DNA of 41,830 nucleotides from Rhodospirillaceae bacterium (GTDB lineage Bacteria > Pseudomonadota > Alphaproteobacteria > Rhodospirillales > JABHCV01), in NCBI GenBank assembly GCA_013204045.1, contig JABMOQ010000086.1, positions 1 to 41,830 of the forward strand, written 5' to 3'. The notes under the pieces are model-generated. The model was not told where the DNA came from. It was given only the letters and a program-made list of their open reading frames with translations, and searched no databases. The position numbers and the translations under genes were made by a program. Below are positions 7,841 to 15,772 of this stretch, piece after piece; positions within the stretch are counted from its first letter, which is position 1, and every line of letters starts with the position of its first letter.

Positions 7841-9552
7841 TAGGCACTGAATTGACCCAAATTGAATATATAGCTGCAACGCATGGCTATTTTAAGTTCG
7901 AGTTCCCTCGAATAACTGTAATTCTGGGTGCCAATGGGTCAGGTAAATCCACTCTTCTTCGTGCAATAAAAGATAGTCTACCAAGCGTTTATGTTGAAGG
8001 TGGGCGGACCATTACTATAAATGACGTGGTACAGTTGACACGCCAAAACTTTAACGATTATCAGAATTATGACGCTACATTAGTCCGCTATAAGCAAAAG
8101 CGAAAAGAAAAACTGGTTGACAGAATCTTTGATGCAATCATGGTCCTAATTCAGCGGGATCAAACAATTAAAGATACTCATTCCGATGCGGTAGTAAGGT
8201 GGGTAGATGAAGGGAAGAAGGGAGACCCGCCCATACGTGAGCAGCCACCTCTGGAGAATTTGTTCGACCAGTATAATGAGGTGTTCCCGCACATACACCT
8301 ATCATACAATAAAAAAAATGGTCAGGTAACGGTCATGAATGATAATGCACCGGAACCATATGGCCCGTCAGGATTATCCGATGGGGAGAAACAGGTGTTT
8401 TCCCTGTTGGCAGATATGCTGCAACTTGAAGACGAATACAATATCGTTGTTGTTGATGAACCTGAATTGAATCTTCATCCTGAACTTGCTGAGCGTCTTT
8501 GGGCATTGCTTGAATCCGAGTATCAAAGCAAACATTTCCTTTATGCAACGCACAGCATTCAATTCGCTTTACGTTCTCATGTGGACGCTCTCTATGTGAT
8601 TTCATCTGATCCAAGCAAGATACGAAAGCTTTCGAATCTTGCTGAAATGCCAAGAACCGAACTTGAAAATTTCTTAGGCGGCGTTCCTGGCATACTCAAT
8701 GCAGGGGTGGTAGTCGTAACGGAGGGGCATGAAAAGTCATTCGATTCAATATTCTATAGATGGTTGCTCGCAGACAGCAAAGCAGAGATATTCCCGTGCG
8801 GAAGTTGCAACGATGTTAAGCAGGTGATTGATAAACATGGTCTATGGGGGCAAGTCTCAACAGACATTAAGATGTCTGGTGTAATAGACTCAGATTACCG
8901 TTCAGCGGATGAGTTAACACAAATTACAGAAAATCACCTCATCTCACTTTCTTTGCATGAGGCTGAATCGTTTATCTGTATTCCTGATGTTATTGTGGCA
9001 GCAGCACATAAGATTGGATCAATTAACCCGATGCCCACGGTGAATGAAGTGGAGGATATAATTTTTGATGTACTGCAAGGGCAGCGCTTACAGATTGCTT
9101 TAAAAAGATGCTTTTCTGAGTCGTATCACACAGCTCGTATGTCGTTAGAACGCTCTATCTTGGCTGGGCTGACAACAAAAGAAGAAGCAATGGAGCATAT
9201 TAGGGGGAAATCTGCCGAGGAGGTGCGTAAAGCTGTAGATGCGATGAGCGAAGGAGTTTTTGAGCAAAAACTTGATCAGGAATTACTGGAAATAGATAAG
9301 ACGCTGGGCGAAAGAAACACCCTAATTGCTCTCAAGTTTGTTCCCGGGAAAGAATTGCTAGCCAAATTAGCGCCGCGTACTGGATGCAAAAACGGCACAG
9401 ATTTAATGCGCTCAATAAAAAGGAATTTGCCTGTAGATGAATTCGAGCCATTAAAGCTTTTCGCTGACGAGCTTAATGCAAGCTTTGCAGAACAGGTCGA
9501 AGCAATAGATGCCCTCCCTGCATGGGTGGATGTTGAAGTTGGGGAAGCTTGA
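7837..9552 (+). CDS. AAA ATPase fused to DUF4435/TOPRIM-like domain (PARIS/OLD-like)
   Basis: A 571-residue protein with two parts. Residues 1-260 form an ABC/SMC-like AAA_21 ATPase: Walker A GANGSGKST (31-39), signature LSDGEKQ (180-186), Walker B IVVVDEPE with D207 and E208, then LNLHP and the switch histidine in ATHS (H239). Residues about 288-400 resemble DUF4435, a TOPRIM-like fold: VVVVTEGHEK with E296, the acidic IDSDYR motif (D351, D353), and an E-rich LSLHEAESF motif (371-379). The remainder is a helical C-terminus. In PARIS immunity the ATPase AriA and the DUF4435 protein AriB are usually separate, and fused forms are known as I recall. OLD nucleases have the same logic. The start is TTG at 7837, overlapping the stop of the membrane protein gene; an in-frame TTG at 7852 is an alternative. 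AT-rich codon use marks it as acquired. Confidence 0.85.
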   Translation: MIGTELTQIEYIAATHGYFKFEFPRITVILGANGSGKSTLLRAIKDSLPSVYVEGGRTITINDVVQLTRQNFNDYQNYDATLVRYKQKRKEKLVDRIFDAIMVLIQRDQTIKDTHSDAVVRWVDEGKKGDPPIREQPPLENLFDQYNEVFPHIHLSYNKKNGQVTVMNDNAPEPYGPSGLSDGEKQVFSLLADMLQLEDEYNIVVVDEPELNLHPELAERLWALLESEYQSKHFLYATHSIQFALRSHVDALYVISSDPSKIRKLSNLAEMPRTELENFLGGVPGILNAGVVVVTEGHEKSFDSIFYRWLLADSKAEIFPCGSCNDVKQVIDKHGLWGQVSTDIKMSGVIDSDYRSADELTQITENHLISLSLHEAESFICIPDVIVAAAHKIGSINPMPTVNEVEDIIFDVLQGQRLQIALKRCFSESYHTARMSLERSILAGLTTKEEAMEHIRGKSAEEVRKAVDAMSEGVFEQKLDQELLEIDKTLGERNTLIALKFVPGKELLAKLAPRTGCKNGTDLMRSIKRNLPVDEFEPLKLFADELNASFAEQVEAIDALPAWVDVEVGEA

Positions 9553-9620
9553 TGTCTCCTTAGGGTCAGGTGCAGCCATAATTGCCCTGCCAATTTGATG
9601 TCCACTATGGGTATGCCACC

Positions 9621-9755
9621 TCAACCGGTCGACGCAACACATGCATTAAATCTCTCAGCTGGCGTTTCAAACTCCAGCGTTTTGCGGGGCCGTTCATTTA
9701 GCTGCCGGGCTACCTTGTTCAGTTCAGCCTGAGGGCGCGCAGAACCCATGTCCGT
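9621..9755 (-). pseudogene. IS30-family transposase C-terminal remnant
   Basis: Read on the reverse strand from 9755 to the TGA at 9621-9623, the sequence encodes about 44 residues that match the end of IS30-family transposases. It includes ELNKVARQLNERPRKTL, then ETPAERFNACVASTG before the stop. The RPRKTL and TPAERFN motifs are hallmarks of this family. Upstream the frame is closed by a stop and the rest of the element is missing, so this is a dead fragment. It sits between the fused ATPase gene and thiE, exactly where the AT-rich islet meets core sequence, and probably records how the islet arrived. Confidence 0.85.
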
Positions 9756-9834
9756 TCAGCGCTGGCATGTCAGCACTTTCAAATAATCGACTTAAAATTT
9801 TTAGTGCCGCTTAAGTAAAATCAAGAAAATTTAA

Positions 9835-10482
9835 TTAGCCGCCGGCTCCGGATTCTTCCGATAAAATTTTATTAAATGCCCCGACCGCTTTCGCCGGGCC
9901 GTCCGGATGATCCCAGACGCCGGAAACGACGGCGATGAAATCGGCCCCGGCCTGCACCAGGGGGCGGCAGTTTTCGACCGTAATGCCGCCGATGGCGACG
10001 CACGGGATGAGCATGGACTCGCGCCACATTTCCAATACTTCCAACCCGGCATGGGTATCGGGCACTTTGGTGGCGGTCGGGAAGAATGCGCCGAAGGCGA
10101 CGTAATCGGCGCCGCGCTCGGCGGCGATCATGGCCAGATGCCGGGAATCATGACAGGTAACGCCGATGGTGGCCTTGGCACCGACAAGCTCGCGGGCCTG
10201 GTCATAGGCCATGTCGGACTGACCGATATGGACGCCATCGCAGCCGGTCTCTGACGCCAGCTGCGGGGCGTCGTTGAGAATAAAGGCGACGCCGCGCTGC
10301 TGGGTCATGGGGCGCAATGCATCAATGGCGCGGCATATGTCGTCCTCGGGCGCCCCCTTCAGGCGCAGTTGCAGGGCCGCCACATGGCCGCCGTCGAGGG
10401 CCGCAGCAAGGGTGTCGGCAAACGCCGGCACATCAATGACCGGCGGGGTGACCAGGTACAACCGGCAGGGCGGCAGGCTCAT
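9835..10482 (-). CDS. thiE: Thiamine-phosphate synthase
   Basis: Joins HMP pyrophosphate with thiazole phosphate to form thiamine phosphate in the cytoplasm. The 215-residue length fits the family. The TIM-barrel shows LQLRLKG near residues 37-43, the DGVHIGQSD motif (82-90), and a phosphate-binding AIGGIT segment (about 162-167) followed by [12 protein letters not shown]. Its ATG overlaps the stop of the upstream 135-residue gene by four bases, so the two are coupled. The substrate HMP pyrophosphate would be supplied by thiD, which is found at 31268-32083. No TPP riboswitch is visible upstream of this gene pair. Confidence 0.94.
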   Translation of the reverse strand: MSLPPCRLYLVTPPVIDVPAFADTLAAALDGGHVAALQLRLKGAPEDDICRAIDALRPMTQQRGVAFILNDAPQLASETGCDGVHIGQSDMAYDQARELVGAKATIGVTCHDSRHLAMIAAERGADYVAFGAFFPTATKVPDTHAGLEVLEMWRESMLIPCVAIGGITVENCRPLVQAGADFIAVVSGVWDHPDGPAKAVGAFNKILSEESGAGG

Positions 10483-10886
10483 GACGCCCCTCCCAGCCAG
10501 GCGCGGCAGGTTGCCGCCGGGTCGGTCATGCCGTCCAGGTCGAGGGCTTCATCGGCGTTCTCATAAACAGTCACGCCGCGCTGGCTGGCAATCTCGGCCA
10601 ACTTGTCGCGGATGACGTCGCCGTTGGTGATGCGGACCGCCTTGATGCCGTGGCGCATGGCGCCGAGGGCGAGGCCCGGATCATCGCCGCAGTCGAGCAC
10701 GGCGGTATAGCTGGCTTTGGGATGTGCAACGGCGGCGGCGGCGATCATGTCGCGGAACACGGTGGCGCCGATATAGGCGGCGGCCCCCGGCGCGCTCAGC
10801 AGGGTCACGTCCAGGCCCTGTTCGGCGGCGACCCTGAGGGCGGCGCTGGCATGATCGATGGAATGGACGATGATGGTGTGGGTCAT
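10479..10886 (-). CDS. Conserved hypothetical protein between gap and thiE
   Basis: I do not recognise an established function. The product has 135 residues, no signal peptide and no membrane helix. It looks like a small alpha/beta fold: alternating hydrophobic strands ([19 protein letters not shown]) and helices, with a [16 protein letters not shown] stretch near residues 65-80 that could shape a loop. It overlaps thiE by four bases (ATGA-type) and follows gap after a terminator. Similar genes at this spot occur in related alphaproteobacteria as I recall. A role linked to thiamine synthesis is a guess from coupling only. Confidence 0.8.
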   Translation of the reverse strand: MTHTIIVHSIDHASAALRVAAEQGLDVTLLSAPGAAAYIGATVFRDMIAAAAVAHPKASYTAVLDCGDDPGLALGAMRHGIKAVRITNGDVIRDKLAEIASQRGVTVYENADEALDLDGMTDPAATCRAWLGGAS

Positions 10887-10906
10887 GATGTCTTATATAA
10901 AATGAA

Positions 10907-10936
10907 AAAGGCGGGACGTCGATGCGTCCCGCCTTT
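10907..10936 (-). terminator. Intrinsic terminator after gap
   Basis: A perfect 12-bp stem, AAAGGCGGGACG (10907-10918) with CGTCCCGCCTTT (10925-10936), and a 6-base loop. Read on the reverse strand it is followed by T residues (TTCATTTT), which suits the end of the gap transcript. It lies between gap and the hypothetical-thiE pair, so that pair needs readthrough or its own promoter. Confidence 0.88.
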
Positions 10937-10964
10937 CTTTTCGATAGCCCCTCAGATGCCGGGC

Positions 10965-11975
10965 TTATTTGGCGTTCATCATGGCAACGGCGGTGTCCGA
11001 CATGCGGCTCGAGAAGCCCCATTCGTTGTCGTACCAGGTCAGGATGCGAACGAAGTCGCCATCCATGACCCGGGTTTCCGGGGCCGCGAAGAACGAGCTG
11101 TAGGAGCTGTGATTGTAATCGGTGGAGACCAGCGGCAGTTCGGTGTAGCCGAGGATGCCTTTCAGGCGGTCGGTTTCCGAGGCTGCCTTGATGGCGGCGT
11201 TGATCTCTTCGATGGTGGTTTTGCGGCTGGCGTTGAAGCACAGATCGACCACCGAAACGTTGGGGGTCGGCACCCGCATGGCGACGCCGTCAAGCTTGCC
11301 ATCCAGTTCCGGCAGTACCAGGCCGACGGCCTTGGCAGCCCCGGTCGAGGCCGGAATCATGTTGAGTGAGGCGGCGCGGGCGCGGCCCAGATCACTGTGC
11401 AGGGTATCAACCGTGCGCTGGTCGCCGGTAAACGAGTGGATGGTGGTCATGAAACCACGTTCGATGCCAACCGCCTTGTTGAGCGCATCGGCGACCGGTG
11501 ACAGGCAGTTGGTGGTGCACGACGCGTTGGACACCACGGTATGCTCTGCCTTTAGCTTGTCATCATTGACGCCGTAAACGACGGTCAGGTCGGCGCCCGC
11601 TGCCGGGGCCGACACCAGAACCTTCTTGGCGCCGGCGCCAAGGTGTACGGAGGCCTTGTCCTTGGATGCGAAAATGCCGGTGCATTCGTAAACCACATCG
11701 ACGCCGAGATCGGCCCACGGCAGGGCCGACGGATCGCGTTCCGCGGTCACTTTAATCGGGCCGGCGCCGCAATCCATGGTGTCACCCTTGACGACGACAT
11801 CGGCCGGCAGAACCCCGTGAACCGAATCGTATTTGAGTAAATGGGCGTTGGCTTCCACCGAGCCCAGGTCGTTGATGCCAACAACCTCGACATCGGTGCG
11901 CCCGGACTCGACAAGAGCCCGAAATGTCAATCGACCGATCCGGCCAAAACCATTGATAGCTACGCGAACCGCCAT
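10965..11975 (-). CDS. gap: Glyceraldehyde-3-phosphate dehydrogenase, type I
   Basis: Interconverts glyceraldehyde 3-phosphate and 1,3-bisphosphoglycerate with NAD and phosphate, in glycolysis or gluconeogenesis. It has 336 residues, the normal length. The Rossmann motif GFGRIGRL is at 9-16. D36 in GINDLG suggests a preference for NAD. The catalytic cysteine is C153 in SNASCTTNC, and the substrate loop MTTIHSFTGDQ and the C-terminal TWYDNEWGFSSRM are both present. It is transcribed leftwards and ends at a strong terminator. Its promoter must lie in the spacer at 11976-12229, which also holds the phased GGCC repeats. Confidence 0.97.
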   Translation of the reverse strand: MAVRVAINGFGRIGRLTFRALVESGRTDVEVVGINDLGSVEANAHLLKYDSVHGVLPADVVVKGDTMDCGAGPIKVTAERDPSALPWADLGVDVVYECTGIFASKDKASVHLGAGAKKVLVSAPAAGADLTVVYGVNDDKLKAEHTVVSNASCTTNCLSPVADALNKAVGIERGFMTTIHSFTGDQRTVDTLHSDLGRARAASLNMIPASTGAAKAVGLVLPELDGKLDGVAMRVPTPNVSVVDLCFNASRKTTIEEINAAIKAASETDRLKGILGYTELPLVSTDYNHSSYSSFFAAPETRVMDGDFVRILTWYDNEWGFSSRMSDTAVAMMNAK

Positions 11976-12016
11976 AATACATCCTCCCTTGGGGTCGTTC
12001 CCGACCGTATAAACAT

Positions 12017-12055
12017 GGCCAAAAAGGCCGAAAAATGGCCAAAATCGGCCAAAAC
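12017..12055. repeat. Four phased GGCC-A-tract repeats in the gap promoter spacer
   Basis: GGCC tetramers at 12017, 12026, 12037 and 12047 are each followed by a run of A residues (GGCCAAAA-like units), spaced 9, 11 and 10 bases. The spacing is close to one DNA turn, so the sites face one side of the helix or the A-tracts add up to bend the DNA. They sit about 40 bases upstream of the gap start codon. They could be an operator or a curved promoter element. Confidence 0.5.
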
Positions 12056-12229
12056 ACCCATAATATGATGAAAACCCTGATTATAAGGCGCGAGTCTTAT
12101 CATGAACGGCGAAGTGTGCATAACACCCTATTGGGTGGGGGTGGTAACGCGGCGCCAGTGAACAGCCCGGTTGACGGCCTTCCGCCGGGCAGCCTATTTA
12201 TGGCGGGTGGGAATAATCAAGGGAATTTC

Positions 12230-12484
12230 ATGGGGACGGCAGTAAACAAAAACATCGCCAAGCCTTCCAGGACGGAACGTGCCCGCAAGCATCTCGACGA
12301 TGCCATCGGGCGTCTGGAAAAGGCCATCGGCGGACGCCAGGCGGCGGCCGGCAATGCTGCCGAACTGGCCGGGGAACTGGCCGGGCTTCGCGCTGAAAAC
12401 GCCCGGCTTTCGGCCCTTAACAATACGGTGTCGAAAGGCCTCGATAAAACCATCGGTCGCCTGAAGACGGTACTTGAAGGGTAG
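12230..12484 (+). CDS. Small coiled-coil protein preceding zapA (DUF4164-like)
   Basis: An 84-residue, probably cytoplasmic protein. The start ATG at 12230 has AGGGAA (12220-12225) upstream; a longer frame exists but starts in likely leader sequence. From about residue 18 the protein is a continuous heptad-type helix (DDAIGRLEKAI, ELAGELAGLRAENARLSAL, GLDKTIGRLKTVL), so a dimeric coiled coil is expected. Short coiled-coil genes of this kind are a regular neighbour of zapA in alphaproteobacteria and resemble ZapB-like division factors in size. Eight bases separate it from zapA. The division role is inferred from context. Confidence 0.85.
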   Translation: MGTAVNKNIAKPSRTERARKHLDDAIGRLEKAIGGRQAAAGNAAELAGELAGLRAENARLSALNNTVSKGLDKTIGRLKTVLEG

Positions 12485-12492
12485 CTTGAACA

Positions 12493-12825
12493 TTGGCACA
12501 GGTAACGGTCACCATAAATGGACGCGACTATCAGGTCGCCTGTGACGACGGCCAGGAATCGCACCTGCAAAGGCTTGGCCAATATGTTGACAAGCGGGCC
12601 GGAGAGCTGACGGCGGCCGTCGGCACCGTGGATGCGTCCCGATTGCTGGTGATGACCAGCCTGTTGTTGGCCGATGAGCTGTCCGATCTTTACGCCGAAA
12701 TGGAGTCCCTGAAGGCCGATGCCGGCGTGGCGGCGCGTATGGAGGCCGATGAAATACTGTCTGAAAGCATTGAAAACCTTGCGTTGCGTATCGAGACCAT
12801 TGCCGAAAGCCTCGAACAGTCATAA
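12493..12825 (+). CDS. zapA: Cell division protein ZapA
   Basis: ZapA binds FtsZ and bundles its filaments at the division site. The protein has 110 residues. The N-terminal beta region (VTVTINGRDYQVACDDGQESHLQRLGQYVDKRA, about residues 4-36) is the classical ZapA signature, and a long C-terminal helix follows. The start is a TTG at 12493, eight bases after the stop of the preceding coiled-coil gene; no ATG fits the conserved N-terminus. The order zapA, 6S RNA, 5-FCL is widely conserved in proteobacteria and supports all three calls. Confidence 0.95.
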   Translation: MAQVTVTINGRDYQVACDDGQESHLQRLGQYVDKRAGELTAAVGTVDASRLLVMTSLLLADELSDLYAEMESLKADAGVAARMEADEILSESIENLALRIETIAESLEQS

Positions 12826-12826
12826 G

Positions 12827-12832
12827 TATGAT
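12827..12832 (+). promoter_or_regulatory. Likely -10 element for 6S RNA
   Basis: TATGAT lies 3-8 bases before the predicted 5' end of the 6S RNA and just after the zapA stop. No good -35 hexamer is evident at the standard distance, so the assignment rests on position and the -10 match alone. Confidence 0.4.
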
Positions 12833-12835
12833 GTA

Positions 12836-12996
12836 GGAACGGTTGCTACGGGTTCCGTCAGGCCAAGCTTTCCCTGGGGCCAATACGATCTCTACGGGAG
12901 CTGTCTCTGCAAGGCCCGTGGGCCTTGTATGCGGTGCCCACCTGCAACAGCAGGCCACGGAGGATCTCTAGGCCAACGCACCCGCGGCGCCGTTCC
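12836..12996 (+). ncRNA. ssrS: 6S RNA
   Basis: The 6S RNA mimics an open promoter and sequesters the housekeeping RNA polymerase. This 161-base stretch lies in its classical place between zapA and 5-FCL. The ends pair perfectly (GGAACGG at 12836-12842 with CCGTTCC at 12990-12996), followed by GTTTTA. The interior has the conserved CCCTGGGGCCAATACGATCTC stretch in two parts (12872-12892), a terminal-side hairpin GCAAGGCCC-GTG-GGCCTTG (12909-12927), and unpaired central segments that fit the bubble. Exact ends are estimates. Processing from a zapA cotranscript is possible. Confidence 0.88.
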
Positions 12997-13026
12997 GTTT
13001 TATCGACCAAGGGGGGCAGGCTGACA

Positions 13027-13614
13027 ATGGCATCCGTGGAAGATGAAAAGGCGCGACTGCGGAAAACTGCGCGGCTGGCCCGGCAGGCCGCCATGGCGGC
13101 CAACGGTCCCGCCGCCGCCACCGCGCTGGCCCAGCACGGCGGTGAATTTTTTGATACCATCACCCACGACCACCCCCTGAAGGTTGCCGGTTACGTGCCG
13201 TCAGGCTCGGAAATAGATCCCCGGCAACTGCTTTCCGAATGCCGATCGCGGGGCTGGACGGTGGCCCTGCCGGTTGTCGTCAAGGAAAACGCACCGCTGG
13301 TCTTTCGCACCTGGTTGCAGGGCGACACTTTGACCGAGGGGGCCTATGGCATCCCGGTTCCGGAAGAAAAGGTGCCGGAGATTATTCCCGACATCGTTCT
13401 GGTGCCGCTCCTGGCCTATGACCATAAAGGCTATCGCCTCGGCCAGGGCGGCGGCTTCTACGACCGCACATTGCCGATCCTGAAATCCGGGCGGCCGAGC
13501 ATGCTGGCCATCGGTGTCGCCTTCACAGCTCAAAGGTTTGATGCCGTGCCGACCGGTGAATTTGACCATCGCCTGGATGCGCTCATCACCGACGAAGGGT
13601 GGAAGCATTTTTAA
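13027..13614 (+). CDS. 5-formyltetrahydrofolate cyclo-ligase
   Basis: Converts 5-formyl-THF to 5,10-methenyl-THF with ATP, recycling a stored or inhibitory folate. It has 195 residues from the ATG at 13027, which has a GGGGGG-CAGG purine run (13011-13020) as ribosome binding site; longer frames run into the 6S RNA. The key motif GQGGGFYDRTLP is at 139-150, and the N-terminal K/R-rich helix (LRKTARLARQ) and VPLLAYD segment are typical. It lies directly behind 6S RNA, as in many proteobacteria (ygfA in E. coli). Confidence 0.95.
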   Translation: MASVEDEKARLRKTARLARQAAMAANGPAAATALAQHGGEFFDTITHDHPLKVAGYVPSGSEIDPRQLLSECRSRGWTVALPVVVKENAPLVFRTWLQGDTLTEGAYGIPVPEEKVPEIIPDIVLVPLLAYDHKGYRLGQGGGFYDRTLPILKSGRPSMLAIGVAFTAQRFDAVPTGEFDHRLDALITDEGWKHF

Positions 13615-13616
13615 AT

Positions 13617-14006
13617 ATGAGTGCGCTTTCCATCAGACATGTGGGCCTGAAGATCGATTTTTATCATCCGCAAAGCGACACCTTGAAGCTGTCAGAGGAA
13701 ACAGAAGACAGCTACAGCATCCATAAGGAAAAGGCGGCGATTTTCATCGAAAGCACAAGCAGTCAGGCCTATTCGACGGAAGATGTCCTGGAATGGTGTC
13801 TGTTGCAGACCGGCAAGAGCCTGACGGAGTTTCTTCCTGATATGCCGGAACCCGGCCCCGATACCGCCGCCCGTGTTGCCCTGCAATTTCCTATCCGCCT
13901 GCCGGAAAATGTATTTCATATGATGACCGATCAGGGCGCTGTCGATATAAAGGCGCTCAATCTGGCCATCGAGGTCGTGGCCGCCGGGCAGACGAAAGAA
14001 GCATAA
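13617..14006 (+). CDS. Hypothetical protein between 5-FCL and YmdB-like gene
   Basis: Not recognised. The product has 129 residues starting at the ATG at 13617, two bases after the stop of the 5-FCL gene; a GTG at 13599 would overlap that gene. It is acidic and soluble, without signal peptide or membrane segment. A central hydrophobic stretch (EKAAIFIESTSSQAYSTEDVLEWCL) and a C-terminal helix (IKALNLAIEVVAAGQ) suggest a small alpha/beta fold. It is followed after four bases by the YmdB-like gene, so all three genes are probably one transcript. Confidence 0.75.
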   Translation: MSALSIRHVGLKIDFYHPQSDTLKLSEETEDSYSIHKEKAAIFIESTSSQAYSTEDVLEWCLLQTGKSLTEFLPDMPEPGPDTAARVALQFPIRLPENVFHMMTDQGAVDIKALNLAIEVVAAGQTKEA

Positions 14007-14010
14007 TAAA

Positions 14011-14823
14011 ATGAGAATCCTGTGTTGCGGCGACGTGGTTGGCAAAAGCGGCCGCCGCACGGTCATCGATAATATTCCCAAGCTGCGGCAATCGCTGAAC
14101 CTGGACTTCGTTCTGGTCAACGGTGAAAACGCCGCCCATGGCTTCGGCATCACCGACAAGATCTGCCGTGCTTTCTATGAAAGCGGCGTCGATGTGATCA
14201 CCACCGGTAATCATATCTGGGACCAGCGCGAGATCATGAACTATATCGACAGCGACCCGCGCCTGCTGCGCCCGATCAATTACCCGAAGGGCACGCCGGG
14301 CGCCGGAACCGTGGTTTATGAAATTGCCGATGGCCGTAAAGTGCTGGTCATTCATCCCATGGGCCGCCTGTTCATGGACCCTTTGGACGAGCCTTTCGCC
14401 GCCGTTGACGGGGCTTTGGCCAAGCACAAGCTGGGCCGCGATGTGGATGCCATTATCGTCGATGTGCATGCCGAGGCGACGTCTGAAAAAATGGCCATGG
14501 GGCATTTTTGTGATGGCCGGGCGTCGGCGGTTGTCGGCAGCCATACCCATGTGCCCAGCGCCGATGCACAAGTGCTGCCCGGCGGCACGGCCTATCAGAC
14601 CGACATGGGCATGTGCGGCGATTATGATTCGGTGATCGGCATGGTCAAGGAGGCATCCCTGGCCCGCTTTACCGACAAGACCGCCAGACCCAAGTTAGAG
14701 CCGGCCGACGGCGAAGCGAGCCTGTGCGGGGTGTTTATCGAAACCGACGATGCCAGCGGATTGGCCCGAAGGGTTGAGCCGCTGCGCCTTGGCGGACGCT
14801 TGCGCGCCGCCATGCCGGGGTAG
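14011..14823 (+). CDS. YmdB-like metallophosphoesterase (TIGR00282 family)
   Basis: A 270-residue calcineurin-like phosphoesterase. Metal-site motifs occur in order: GDVVGKSGR (7-15), NGENAA (38-43), GNHIWD (about 67-72), DVHAEATSEK (about 150-159) and GSHTHVPSAD (about 176-185). The closest studied member, Bacillus YmdB, hydrolyses cyclic nucleotides and affects RNA levels and biofilm; the substrate here is not known. It follows the hypothetical gene with four bases between. A short inverted repeat, TGGACG with CGTCCA (14883-14903), lies 60 bases past its stop and may end the transcript. Confidence 0.92.
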   Translation: MRILCCGDVVGKSGRRTVIDNIPKLRQSLNLDFVLVNGENAAHGFGITDKICRAFYESGVDVITTGNHIWDQREIMNYIDSDPRLLRPINYPKGTPGAGTVVYEIADGRKVLVIHPMGRLFMDPLDEPFAAVDGALAKHKLGRDVDAIIVDVHAEATSEKMAMGHFCDGRASAVVGSHTHVPSADAQVLPGGTAYQTDMGMCGDYDSVIGMVKEASLARFTDKTARPKLEPADGEASLCGVFIETDDASGLARRVEPLRLGGRLRAAMPG

Positions 14824-14994
14824 GGCGGCGGCGGGCCTTGTTGCAAGCGCCCAAATCCTGCCATATTGCGCTGCTATTGAGGTGGACGGCTAAAAGACGT
14901 CCATTTAACCCGAAATCGTGCGCTATTTTGCTAGATATGGTATAGCTGTGCGGATAAACCTACCCGATATTCCTCAAAAAGGTATGACGACACC

Positions 14995-15744
14995 ATGGCA
15001 GGCCATTCCAAATTCAAGAACATCATGCATCGCAAGGGGGCCCAGGACGCCAAGCGGGCAAAAGTCTTCGCCAAACACATCCGCGAGCTGACCGTCGCCG
15101 CCAAGACCGGCATGCCGGACCCGGACATGAATCCGCGCCTGCGCACCGCCATCGCGGCTGCCAAGGCGGTCAATATGCCGAAGGACAACATGGAGCGCGC
15201 GATCAAGAAGGGCGCTGGCGGCGGTGACGACACCAACTTCGATGAAGTGCGCTACGAAGGCTACGGCCCCGGCGGTGTCGCCGTCATCGTCGAGACCCTG
15301 ACCGACAACCGCAACCGCACGGCCTCGGATATCCGCTCCGCCTTTACCAAATACGGCGGCAATCTGGGCGAGACCGGCAGCGTTGGCTTCATGTTCGACC
15401 AGGTCGGCTTTATTGAATATCCCCAAGGGGCGGCCAGCGCCGATGCCATGTTCGAAGCGGCCCTGGAAGCCGGGGCCAGCGATGTGGTGTCGAGCGATGA
15501 CGGCCATGAAATCTTTTGTGCGCCAGATGACCTGGGCACGGTTCGGGATGCTCTTGAAGATCAGTTTGGCGCACCCGAAGACGCGCGCCTCGACTGGAAG
15601 CCGCAAACCACGACGGAACTGAACGAAGACAAGGCCTTGACCCTGCTCAAGCTTCTTGACGTGCTGGAAGATAATGACGATGTGCAGCGGGTAGCTTCGA
15701 ATTTTGAAGTTTCCGATGAAGTCATGGAACGCCTGAGCGCATAG
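14995..15744 (+). CDS. yebC: YebC/PmpR family transcription/translation factor
   Basis: A 249-residue member of the YebC/TACO1 family. It opens with the diagnostic [21 protein letters not shown] (written here only in part, residues 1-21), then [28 protein letters not shown] and [14 protein letters not shown] near residue 87. YebC proteins were described as DNA-binding regulators near ruvC and more recently as ribosome factors that help with proline-rich stretches; TolA in the same run is very proline-rich, which is only a suggestive link. The ATG at 14995 follows AAAAAGG. Twenty-eight bases separate it from ruvC. Confidence 0.97.
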   Translation: MAGHSKFKNIMHRKGAQDAKRAKVFAKHIRELTVAAKTGMPDPDMNPRLRTAIAAAKAVNMPKDNMERAIKKGAGGGDDTNFDEVRYEGYGPGGVAVIVETLTDNRNRTASDIRSAFTKYGGNLGETGSVGFMFDQVGFIEYPQGAASADAMFEAALEAGASDVVSSDDGHEIFCAPDDLGTVRDALEDQFGAPEDARLDWKPQTTTELNEDKALTLLKLLDVLEDNDDVQRVASNFEVSDEVMERLSA

Positions 15745-15772
15745 GTCAGGCATTAGGAAAGAAGTCGATTAT

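Noticed and set aside
10887-10964. TPP riboswitch upstream of the hypothetical-thiE pair
   Set aside because: The gap contains only the gap terminator. No conserved TPP aptamer segments such as CUGAGA with an ACC-UGA helix are seen.
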